Assembly (NCBI GenBank): GCA_014281115.1
Contig: JACONQ010000011.1
Location: 1,860,001 to 1,924,000, forward strand
DNA length: 64,000 nt
Reading direction: 5' to 3'
From: Laburnicola sp. R22_1
Lineage: Eukaryota > Ascomycota > Dothideomycetes > Pleosporales > Didymosphaeriaceae
Below the pieces are notes generated by a model. The model had not been told where the DNA came from. It searched no databases and was given only the letters and a program-made list of their open reading frames with translations. The first letter of the stretch is position 1, and the number at the start of each line of letters is the position of its first letter. Below, one piece after another: positions 1 through 9,129 of the stretch. Made by a program: the position numbers and the translations under genes.

Positions 1-76
1 TCACCTGTGGAGGCTGGCCGAATGGGTAGTCATCCACCAGTGCCCACATCCATCGAGGCATATCCGCTCCAGCCAT
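1..76 (-). CDS. possible first exon of a leftward gene running off the window
   Basis: Reading leftward from an ATG at 76, the frame stays open to the window edge and begins MAGADMPRWMWALVDDYPFG. A GTGA at bases 4-1 could be a splice donor. About 25 codons are visible, too few to assign a family. The start would be divergent from the P450 relic that begins at 635. It may be a chance frame. Confidence 0.22.
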   Translation of the reverse strand, partial: MAGADMPRWMWALVDDYPFGQPPQV

Positions 77-634
77 TGTAATTGTACGAGACCGCGTTCG
101 AAATTGAGAGTTGGGATAACAATCAGTGTTGAAGAACCAGGATATCCTGAACGTTTAATGCTTCATAAAATGCGCAGAGCGCTGTCGAGCGAACCGTTCC
201 GATGGAGTCAAACCGCTGGTAGGGCTTGTACCCCCACCAAGGCATGTCTCGGCCACCTGGATCATATGATTAGATGCATTCAGCGGGTAAATTGGGCCTT
301 CGAAACGGCAAGGCAACTGGTCTGGACAGCCACCGGGTAATATAGATGCACGTTTCGGGAACCGAACGGATAGTTGCAGCCCCACGACTGCATCTGTGCG
401 AAGTGCATGCAGCTCGGCCCCTAGCGCCAATAATACAAGCAAATAAGGCCAATATTAGATGTGGTGGTGACACAGACTTTCTATTGGATAGAAGTTGAGT
501 GAACAAGAGCGAACAGTGTTATGCTGCTCTCATCTAAATCGAAGATGATTTCTTCAGCAAATGCCCTTCCTCTACGTTGAACCAGAGTCCACAACAGATA
601 CTACGAATTCTTTGCATCAATTTATCATTCCATC
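77..634. other. intergenic, no gene seen
   Basis: Base composition is like that of the gene islands. Short open frames occur on both strands, but none shows a recognisable motif or a plausible exon structure. It would serve as the upstream region of the P450 relic at 635 and of the possible leftward gene at 76. Confidence 0.4.
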
Positions 635-1149
635 ATGGCTCTTCTACGATCCGTGTTCCATTGCGTGGGCACAGCGTTGTTCGTGGGTACAATCCTAGTT
701 GTCACTACTGTCGCTGTTGGAGTGAAGGTTTTTTCTTTGATCACACTCTTAATTCGGTGGCACTGTCCTCTGTCCGAAATTCCCGGCCCAGCACTTGCAT
801 CATTGCCATTAGTCGACTATTTCAAGACCGAGCGTTCAGAGCAGAGCCAGGAATATCTGGATGCCATTCACGACCAATTCGGTGAGCATTCCGAGACGTT
901 GGGTCATCATAATCGGTTGCTAACTCACCCAAAGGATCAGTCGTCCGCATCGGTCCTCGTCACATTGCCATCAGTGACCTTGGCATTGTTCGACAGGTCA
1001 TGGATGATGATGTGGATGTTTTGAAAGAGACGGAGGGTATTGCAAGGGTGATCGCTCGGTCGGATACTTATATTCGGGGTTATGGGATTCCTAGGGGAAC
1101 GGTAATGATTCTAAGCCGCCCATCCATAGTCAACACAGGCAAGGAATGA
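635..1149 (+). pseudogene. cytochrome P450 relic with a large internal deletion
   Basis: Two exons, 635-881 and 935-1149, are separated by a 53-base GTGAGC..AAAG intron with a GCTAAC branch site. They give about 153 residues. The start is a typical fungal microsomal P450 N terminus: a hydrophobic anchor at about residues 10-35, the proline hinge IPGPALASLP, and then VVRIGPRHIAISD just after the intron. At about residue 110 the frame passes directly to DTYIRGYGIPRGTVMI, which resembles the stretch following the ExxR helix in P450s. The I-helix, the K-helix core and the heme-cysteine loop are missing. A normal P450 has about 500 residues, so this is a non-functional remnant. Its sequence differs from the P450 next door, so it is not a simple local duplicate. 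Confidence 0.65.
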
Positions 1150-1249
1150 ACGTTGCGAATGATCTCTGAGGGGACAGCTCTATGTAGATTCATATTCCTA
1201 GTAGAAACTCTGACTATCAGACTACTGTGCGTTGGCTCTTCAAGACACG

Positions 1250-3041
1250 TCAAGCAAGACTAACACGACAAGGATAGCCCTCCGCTGGATGTGCACCAGA
1301 CCTTGACGTTTGGTATGCTCGCTCACCTAGCACTGGCTTCGGATTGTCCGCTTTGAAGCCCATTCTTCTCGCTAGCTTAGTCAATGAGCTTTCGTTGGCG
1401 GCTTTGACAGCATCCCACTCTTCATAGGCCGGCGTGATATGGTAAGTACGCGCTGTCATGATCAAAGCAATGCGCAGCTCATTATATACCAGCGTCTGTC
1501 CAATGCAGTTACGGGAGCCATGCTCGAAGGGACGGTATGCACCAGACGCAGTGGGTACATAAAGTTCGTGCCCAGACTTAACAAGCCACCGTTCTGGGAT
1601 GAATTCCAATGGTCGTGGCCAAACACGAGGATTGACGTGCACAAAGCGATGCATGATAGTTGCGTGGAGGCCTTCGGTAGGAATCATGTTCCCTGCGCGA
1701 TCAGTGATCGACACGCCAGCGACGCCTGCTCGGAGCGATGATGCAGGAGGATACAGGCGCATTGTCTCTTTGATAACTGCAAGTGTATACCGGCATTCAT
1801 TCAGAAGAGCTGGCTTCTCTCTGAGTTTTTCCGCAACGTTTTCGTCGACTCCGAAGATGGCGTCATGCTCCGCTCGGAAATTGGCGAGGGCATCGGGATG
1901 TAAGGCTAGCATGTGGTATGCGTAAACGATGCTGGTCGCCGTAGTGTCGTTACCGGCGAAAATGAAGAGACGAATCTGTTTAGCGGCAATGTGAGCAAAG
2001 TCCTTGTCAAGCTGCAAGCTTTCGTAGCTCTCCATGGTGGGTCTCTCGTTCTGTGCAAGGTATTGCTCAAGCGCAAGCGCAATCACAGACTTTGCTTTCC
2101 CAGTCTGCCCAGACTTGGCTCCTGACCTATTCGTCTTTATTTCGTTGAATCGCTTTTGCAGTTCTTGACGAATGAACTTGTCCAGGATACGACCATAGTA
2201 CCATTGCACAATTGGCCTCAGTGGATTAAGGAGTATTCGAGGGTCCCAGAAAGAGTGCCAGTTGAGAATTGTGTTCAATGCCTGCGATATTGCGTGCTCT
2301 GAATGTTGATTATCCAAGTCGGTGTCACTATCCAAAGATCAGTCTGGGTCATGTATTTCAGGTAACAGTCTGTCATACAGAGTCGTCTTTGTAATGACAT
2401 CCATGGCTAAACGAGCAGCCATGTCGTCTAGCTTGAAAATGCTCCCATTAACGTGCCCATGAAGTTGCTCGCAGAAAACCTCCACTGAGTCAACGATGCT
2501 AGGGACTAGACTGAGCATATGCGATGCGCTGAAGCCAGGGCTAAACAGAGATCTCCACGTTTTCCATTGGTTTTCATTCATTGTAATTAGACTTGGGCCG
2601 CCAATAATCGGTCGAAGCGAGTCCTGCTGATCCCTAGGCTTCGGTAGGTCATATTTGGTAGAGACTTGAATAGCAAGGTCCGGGCCGGATATCATTAGTA
2701 CTGGTTGAAAGACTGGCCAGTAATCCATCAAAAAGACTTCGGTATCGGCGTGGTTCTCGACCATGTCCTCCATAGCCATGTATACGTTCGCATCAGGCGG
2801 CAAGCGCTGCAGCTTTTGGTCAAGCACTCGGAGATGGCCAAACCACCAACTCCAGCCGATAGGCATGGCCTAGAACGCGTCAGTAAATGGGCATAGTCTA
2901 GGAAAGTAGAGCAGAACATACCACTCCTTGATTGCGCAGCTGGTAAATCTTCAAGCGCTTTCGATAGCCTACACACAAGACATAGGCTGCTGCGGATAAA
3001 AACGGCACCATAACGGTAACCACGAGTTTGTATAACACCAT
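1250..3041 (-). CDS. cytochrome P450 monooxygenase (CYP59-like), 562 aa
   Basis: Three exons (3041-2922, 2869-2379, 2327-1250) are joined by introns of 52 and 51 bases. The first exon gives a membrane anchor at about residues 5-27. The second begins GVAMPIGWSWWFGHL, the usual hinge. Family landmarks are the I-helix AGNDTT (about 328-333), the ExxR motif KETMR (E391, R394), PERW (448-451) and the heme loop FEHGSRNCIG with the iron ligand Cys478. The tail ending HPAEGYPCRV recalls CYP59-type proteins of the sterigmatocystin verA/stcS group. An in-frame TGA at 2341-2339 lies inside the second intron (GTATGA donor, CTGAT branch, ATAG acceptor). Removing that intron restores TLDTDLDN, so the gene looks intact. 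The substrate is unknown. The neighbouring ring-cleavage dioxygenase on the same strand suggests oxidation of an aromatic or polyketide-type compound. Confidence 0.88.
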
Positions 3042-3710
3042 GACGGGAGTGTCGAGGAGAGTGCCACGCGCTAGCAGTAGGGCGGCCGATTCCAGGTGTG
3101 GATGAAGGATGTGAGGGTTGAGAGGTGAGAGGGGTGGCTAGGCTGCGAGGTCGTGGCGGCGCGTTCTGGTGCGATCCTGTCCCCTGCACTTGTTCTGTCG
3201 TGTGTGGTTACCCCTATGCAGCTAGGATTAGAATTTAGCCGGACAACTCACGGCAACTCTACCCTACGTCTGCAATGTTATCGTGCAGCGCTCCGCACTG
3301 CCATAAATAAATAGCCCCCAAACGCAGCTCTTTCTCGGCATTGGAGAAGCAAGCGCGAAGATGAGACTGTAATGGTGCACACGGCGTGCGGAGATAGATA
3401 GATGCAGAATTGCTAACGCAGGATAGGATACACTCTACCCCCGAGCAGCCTAATACGAGAGTTAAACAATATAATCTCCAACTCTACTCCAACTATACAC
3501 TCTTATCCCCTTCCGACCTTGCCAAGAATCTCGAATTTAGAAATGTATAGTATTATTATTTTGCTATTTAAGCTTTCTAGTCGCCCGTTACCATGTATTT
3601 CTCCTCCTTTACCAATTTGCCTGCTCTTTAGCCCGCGTCGAATTTAAACTGCCGACATAGAAGTTGGGAGCATTGGAATGGCCCGATTTTAACAAGACCC
3701 ATGTGGAAAG
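3042..3710. other. intergenic, upstream region of the P450
   Basis: No coding exon could be supported. The stretch separates the P450 start from the stop codon of the dioxygenase gene, which is on the same strand, so it should hold the P450 promoter and the dioxygenase terminator. No specific motif is claimed. Confidence 0.4.
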
Positions 3711-4849
3711 CTACGCCCCCTTCCCAGCGAAGTCTTTCGGAACTTCTGGTCCCCAGATAGAGAATGGTCCTACCACGTCTCTAGAGATAGGAGTGTCTTT
3801 GTTAACCAGATCGCCATCCGCGTAGTGCTCAATTTTAAAACCGCTCGGATCAGCCCAATAATCGAAAATCTGACTTCCCAAAATATGCCGGCCTACGCCC
3901 CAAACACTCTTCCATCCCTTGCTCGCGAGCCAATCGTGCCCGATCAGCTGCGTGTCCATGTCGGCGACCTCGTACGAAGTGTGGTGGACGAAGGTCTTCT
4001 TGACATGCGGCTCCGCACGCTGCATGAAGAACACATGGTGGTCGGAGTACTCCTCGCCGAGGTCCAGGTGTATGAACGTCAACACGTCAATGTTCGAGAA
4101 GTCCCAGTGGTAGAGAACGTCGGACGGTACGAAGTTGAAATTGTCCGTATACCACGCCAGCTCCCGGTCGAAATCAGGGCAAACGTAGCCAAAGTGTCCC
4201 GCCTTATGAACAAGTGCAGGTCCTGGATGATACCGCTGGAACCTGCCTGCACGGCCGTAAGCGACTAACGCAGATGCAAGGGAAACCAAATGCACTTACC
4301 TCGTCTGGGTTTTTCGAACGGCCTGTTGTAAGGTCCTTGCTGCTCGTGGGTAGCCGTCGGCTCTTGCGTACCTATCTCTCGCTCTTTCTGGCCGTAGATG
4401 ATGTGGAAGAAAGTGTCGTCCGGTCGGCAGAATGTAATGATTTTGCCGCCTCCCGGAGCGTCTTCCAGATAACCAACACAGGCCCCGGGGAGCTTCGCGG
4501 CTTTTTCAAACTCCTCGAGCGAGCGGGCAACGAATGCCGGACCGCGAAACCTGGGCTTGCCGTCCTTGCTCTTGGTCGCCACATACACATATGGATCTTT
4601 GCCGTATCCACGAAAGAAGATCTGGTCTTTGGTCCTTTTGGCTTCTACAAACCCGAAGTCTTCGGCGAACTTGCTGAACGTATCTAGGTCAGGGTGCTCG
4701 AAGTAAAAATGACCCAGGCGATCCAGTTGGACCTTGGAAGGATTGTTCGATATCGGGGGAATCAGCATGTCAGGCATGATGCGCTCACGAATGAATCTTG
4801 GCAGCTTTGAAAGGATGGTGAGAAGCAATCCGAGTATCAAAGACAACAT
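3711..4849 (-). CDS. extradiol ring-cleavage dioxygenase, two-domain VOC fold, 361 aa
   Basis: Two exons (4849-4300 and 4246-3711) are joined across a 53-base GTAAGT..GCAG intron in phase 1. Both halves carry the vicinal-oxygen-chelate fold: domain 1 starts at LGHFYFEHPD (about residue 45), domain 2 at KAGHFGYVCPDF (about 198). The C-terminal half has the 2-His-1-Glu iron triad of type I extradiol dioxygenases: His201 in AGHFGY, His271/272 in FVHHTSYEV and Glu323 in FKIEHYAD. Domain 1 lacks it, as is usual. The enzyme should open a catechol-type ring next to the diol using Fe(II) and O2. About 30 hydrophobic N-terminal residues precede the domain and could be a membrane anchor; Met25 or Met28 are alternative starts. 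It lies upstream of the P450 on the same strand. Two-domain glyoxalase-like non-enzymes share this fold, but the complete triad favours a dioxygenase. Confidence 0.82.
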
Positions 4850-5235
4850 CTTTGCTTAACCAGCGTATGCCGCTCGCCAGCCATAAATAAGCGATGGGGG
4901 AGACGACGAACCCTAGATGCGGGGCCAGCTAATTGTGCGGACACAAGGCTTCGGATTGTCTGCAGGGAACATATTTCCACGATAAATGGCATTATCAGCT
5001 AATTTGAGGATTCCATAAGTATTCTGACGGGCATGTGGTCAGTCCGGAGGAACTGGGTTCTCGGGGGTTTTTTTTTTCGGAGGAACTCAGCTCGGACATC
5101 TCCGGAGGATCTTCGAGCGAGCAGGCTAAACCCCAATCAGGAGTCAGGACTATAGTCTAACCGATCCGTTTCCGTTGAGTGGCTGCAGCAGATGTCCGAT
5201 GCTTGCTCCGCTCCATGCCTTAAGAGCGTACTAGC
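4850..5235. other. intergenic edge of gene island 1
   Basis: This is the upstream region of the dioxygenase gene. No coding exon is seen. It includes a T-rich run at about 5065-5080. Composition falls sharply near 5235, where ordinary sequence gives way to strongly A+T-rich DNA. Confidence 0.4.
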
Positions 5236-5459
5236 TAGGGTTGCAAATTTTCGCATACAGTATATAATAATTTTACTAAAGATTTTATTAAACTAGCTAT
5301 TAATTACTAGACTTTCTACCTATCTTATATATTTTTATCTAGTTTATTATCTTTGTATAGTGTTGTAATAATAGTCTAACACTAGGGTATTAAATTTATA
5401 ATTTAAAGTAATATAACACGCTTATAGCCTAATAGTAAACATAACCCTATTATTATATA

Positions 5460-5560
5460 TGTGTGTGGCGTTAAATTAACCACCTAGGAGTAGCACGACA
5501 AAGGCTTTCATCTCAAATAACATGACAAAAAAAGCAGAGCCCCCTGCTTAGTAATCAAAA
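5460..5560 (-). repeat. family A short repeat, copy 1
   Basis: The + strand reads GTGTGGCGTTAAATTA, then CACCTAGGAGTAG, then the core AAAGCAGAGCCCCCTGC and GTAATCAAAA. It is one of the least mutated copies. It lacks the A-rich tail region of full copies, and no target duplication was found. Strand follows the polarity inferred for the family, with the GTGTGGCG end as the 3' end. Confidence 0.6.
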
Positions 5561-5790
5561 TTATCTTAAGCTTTTTACTTAGTGTATACGCTACCTACCT
5601 ACTATAAAATTACTAGTCCCCTACTTAATATGATATATAAGAATATAAAGAATAAGATAAAGTTAATATTATAAAAATTTAGTATGCAAATTACTCTAAT
5701 AACTAATAGACAAATAAATATATATAGTAAGACTATTATTAATTATATTATAGCAATCTACTAATATACTATTTTTTAAAAACTTATATA

Positions 5791-5922
5791 CTATTAAATT
5801 ATCTACCTAGAGATAGAATAATAAAGGCTTTTATCTTAAATAATATAATAACAAAAGCAAAGTCCTCTGCTTAGTAATTAAAAAGAGTGTAAAAAGGTAA
5901 TAGGTAATTATATTATAAAAAG
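5791..5922 (-). repeat. family A short repeat, copy 2 (full length)
   Basis: This 132-base copy is flanked by TTATATA at 5784-5790 and 5923-5929. The duplication is short and AT-only, so weaker than in other copies. The interior is strongly mutated but keeps AAAGGCTTTTATCTTAAATA and CTGCTTAGTAATTAAAAAGA. Confidence 0.6.
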
Positions 5923-5950
5923 TTATATAAATTATTAAATAGCTTTATAT

Positions 5951-6028
5951 ATATATTATTAATTAACTACTTAGAAGTAAAATAATAAAGGCTTTTATCT
6001 TAAATAATATAAAAATAGTAGAGCCCTA
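5951..6028 (-). repeat. family A short repeat, copy 3, left part (split by gypsy-1)
   Basis: The 11-base TAGCTTTATAT at 5940-5950 precedes this copy. Its remainder continues at 16533-16575 on the far side of gypsy-1 and ends at the same 11-mer (16576-16586). Gypsy-1 therefore inserted into an existing family A copy, duplicating CCCYA. Confidence 0.75.
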
Positions 6029-6306
6029 TGTAACAGTTCGTGCCTGCCTCCCTACTAGTTATTCACTATTACCTTTCCTTTCATACTCTAATAGCGCCTT
6101 TTACCTTATAGAAGACGCCTTTTCTAGTTAGTGTTAGCGCGTAGTTAGTATAGGCCTGTGCCCTACACTACCTACTATATAAGTAAGGGCCTTTTAGGTT
6201 CCTTCTTTATCCCCTATTTTAGTATAGTCTTAATTTAGTTATCTTTTTTAACTATACTAGCTATTTCTAAGAGGTTTGCCCTATAAGACTATATACCGCC
6301 CTTATA
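6029..6306 (+). repeat. gypsy-1 left LTR
   Basis: This 278-base repeat starts TGTAACAG and ends CCCTTATA. It contains CTACCTACTATATAAGTAAG, a TATA-like promoter segment also present in the right LTR. It is followed directly by internal sequence in which I could not identify a primer-binding site. Confidence 0.85.
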
Positions 6307-6412
6307 TTATACTAAGATTAATATTTTCTTTAGCTATAGATAGTAATATAATACCTACTCTTTTCTTAAGATGCTGCCTATAGGCAGTTAAATTAGTAGA
6401 AGTTTTACTTTG

Positions 6413-6840
6413 TTAGTTACTAGGAAGAATTTCTAGCGCTAGGGAGTTTATATTTTACTACCTTAAGGTCTATTTAAAAAGGCTACTTCTAAGTTTCTTT
6501 TCTACTTATTATATAAGGGTAGGAACTTTATTAGTTACTAGAAAGGATTTCTAGCGCTAGGGAGTTTGTATTTTACTACTCTAAGGTCTATTAAGAAAGG
6601 CCGCTTCTAAGTCCCTCCTCTGCTTATTATATAAGGGTAGGAACTTTATTAGTTACTAGAAAGGATTCCTAGCACTAAGGAGTTTATACTTTACTGCCTT
6701 AAGGTCTATTAAAAGAGACTACTTCTAAGTTCCTCTTCTACTTAACGTATAAGGGTAGGAACTTTATTAGTTACTAGTTATACTTGGCAGTTATTATACT
6801 ACGCTAAGGTCTATTAAGAAAGGCTACTCCTAAAATCCTA
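6413..6840 (+). repeat. 118-bp tandem repeat in the gypsy-1 leader
   Basis: The marker TTAGTTACTA recurs at 6413, 6531, 6649 and 6767, a constant spacing of 118 bases. Each unit carries TCTAGCGCTAGGGAGTTT-like sequence and a TAAGGTCTATTAA segment. There are three whole units and a fragment. Units differ mainly by transitions. The array lies between the left LTR and the gag region, inside the untranslated leader. Confidence 0.85.
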
Positions 6841-7446
6841 ATATTCTAAAAATAAATAATAATTAATAATTAATAAATAGCAACTACTACGCTACACCTT
6901 ATAAAGCTAACTCGCCTAATAACTACCTTCTAGCGCTATTATAGTAATAGTATAAGATATAAAGCTAAAGGAATTAAAGCTAAGCTATAGTACAGTAGGG
7001 TGACACAAAAAAAGCGTCTAGTAAAAAGATACCTTTTTAAAAGTTATATAACTAAGTGAGTTTTAATACTATGTAAATAAAAAGTATACGGTGTTAAAGA
7101 GGAAATATAGGAAATTAAGATTAGGTACTAGCTACGTGCTTACTAAGCAGGGTCCTTAAGGTATCTATCTCTAAACTTAGTGTTTCTAAAAAGTCAAAAT
7201 TTAAGGCGTTATGACTTTTTTATTTAGTATGCTACTAGGCTAATGTTTTTACTAGCTATTCTAGGCCTAGTGTAGATTACGTAAGCAAAATTTCGGAGTA
7301 CTTATATAACTTAATTAAGAAATTATTTAAGGTTAAAAAAGTACGTGATTTTAAAAGTTAATTAAATCACGTGATTTATTACTAAGATTATAGTATAATA
7401 TAATATCTTTTGTCTAGTAAATTTTCTCTTTTGTATTTCCTCGAAT

Positions 7447-8316
7447 GGAGCCAAAATTGTCAAAACTCGAAAGTTAAGTTTCTTTACTTAAAAAAGCAAA
7501 TACTTCTAATTCTACTATTGCTACCATCCTTAATAAGCCTCTATAATCTATTAAGACTGCTATTAGACGTATTAATAAGAAAAATAAGGGAGATAACTTA
7601 TTAAAAGGGGTAAAACAAGGGAGAGTAACTAAGGTTACTTCTAGGGAGAAAAGAGTTATTAATAGGAATTTAACTAAAAGCCCTAAGAAGACTAATAAGA
7701 GGCTATTAGAAGAGAATAGTTTTGGCTTTACTAAGAGGACGTTATAGAGAGTTTTAAAAGGAGAAGACTATTCTTTTAACGTCTCTAAGAAAAAGGCCTA
7801 TTTAACTAAAGAAAGAGCTAAAAGAAGAGAATTCTGGGCTAAAGAGATAGTTAAGGAGCTAGAAAATATTAACTTTGCTAAAGTTATATTTTCTGACGAG
7901 TCTACTATCCAAAGGGGGCACGGTAATAGGCAAGAATATATAAGAAAAAGGAGAAAATCGAAAATTGAGCCTGAACAGCGCAAAAACTGAACAACTAGTA
8001 AGTTATTAATTTCTTTTAAATTCTAGAATTATAGAGCCCGTTTTTCTCTATAATTAGGCTATTTTACTTTTTTTATATCTTTTTTGTGAGCTAGTACTAA
8101 TTCACTGAAAGCGCGAGATATTTCTATCTCAGTCTAGGGCTGTATTTGGATAGGAGGACGTTCTAAACTAGTGTTTTTAAGGGACCCTATTAATACTAGG
8201 ACCTTTAATAACACTAGATATATACAGGAGTGTTTAAATCCTGTCTCAAAACCTCTTTTAAAAAGAGGTAAGTAAAGTACCCCTTTTTCTTCTTTTTTCT
8301 TTTTCTTTTTCTTTTA

Positions 8317-8356
<40 letters not shown>

Positions 8357-8730
8357 TTTTATAATCTTATTCTTTATACCAATTATAACTAGGCTGGAAA
8401 TTTCAACAGGATAATTCGAAGATCCACGGAACTGCACAGGTGAAAAGGTGGTTTTCTAGGAATAAAGTCTTTGTTCTTGGGCATCCACCCTATTCACCAG
8501 ACTTAAATCCTATAGAAAACGTTTGGAGTCTATTAAAAGATAGGCTAGGAAAAAGAAATAGGGCTTCTTTAGGCTTTGGCACTAGTAAATCTAGTGTAGA
8601 AGCCTTTAAAGGAGCTATACAAGAGGAGTGGGATTTAATTCCACAGGAGACTATAGATCATTGTATACTATCTTTGCCTAAGCGTTATAATGACGTTATA
8701 GAGGCTAAAGGATGGTATACTAAGTACTAG
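7447..8730 (+). pseudogene. Tc1-type transposase relic, DD34E, probably two introns
   Basis: The frame starts at ATGGAGCC (7447) and ends at TAG (8728-8730). Visible landmarks are VIFSDES with the first catalytic Asp (about 7885), FQQDNSKIH with the second Asp (about 8405), and PPYSPDLNPIENVW with the Glu (about 8490-8530). There are 34 residues between the second Asp and the Glu, so it is DD34E like Tc1. Two interruptions look like introns: 7998-8111 (GTAAGT donor, TACTAAT branch, AAAG acceptor) and about 8270-8393 (GTAAGT donor, long T-rich and AT tracts, CTAG acceptor). Stops at TAG for Trp and similar codons mark RIP. The last 90 codons are uninterrupted. The element is dead. Confidence 0.8.
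8327..8352. repeat. AT dinucleotide run
   Basis: An AT microsatellite follows a T/C-rich tract. Both lie inside the probable second intron of the Tc1 transposase. Confidence 0.8.
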
Positions 8731-9129
8731 TTATATATTATTTACTAGTTCTATCTAATTGTTTAATTTTAATTAACTTTTATCTTTTTCCTTATAATTA
8801 TTATTTCTACGAATAAACCTATAATACAAATTAAGCTATATAGTCCCTATAGACGAAACTATAATATATATAAGTTATAGAATTTTATCTACGTAGAAAA
8901 AAAGTTATATAGGGTCAAAGTTTTAAGAAAAAATTTCCTTAACTTTACTAAGATACCTCTAGTTAGCGCTGATTACTAAGCTCTTACCAACCTTTTATAC
9001 TAAATCTCCTAAACCTTCTCCTTAAAACGGTATACTTTTTATTTACATAGTAATAAAACTGACCTAGTTATATAACTTTTAAAAAGGTATCTTTTTACTA
9101 GACGCTTTTTTTGTGTCACTCTACTGTAG

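Larger units (their letters stand above)
6993..9126 (+). mobile_element. Tc1/mariner-like element (DD34E) nested in gypsy-1
   Basis: Terminal inverted repeats of about 100 bases start CAGTAGGGTGACAC at 6993 and end GTGTCACTCTACTG at 9126, with TA on both sides (6991-6992 and 9127-9128). The inner parts also match as inverted repeats, including AAAAAGATACCTTTTTAAAA and its complement near 9080-9100. The differences between arms are mostly transitions. The transposase relic is inside. Confidence 0.88.

Noticed and set aside
2339..2341. In-frame TGA in the P450 gene, apparently a premature stop
   Set aside because: It lies in a canonical 51-base intron (2378-2328) with GTATGA donor, CTGAT branch and ATAG acceptor. 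Splicing restores a conserved P450 segment.
3825..4268. Open frame on the + strand opposite the dioxygenase second exon
   Set aside because: It is an antisense shadow of the dioxygenase, whose iron-binding motifs identify the true strand.
6413..6840. 118-bp repeats as a CRISPR-like array
   Set aside because: The units are contiguous tandem repeats without unique spacers, in a eukaryotic retrotransposon leader.
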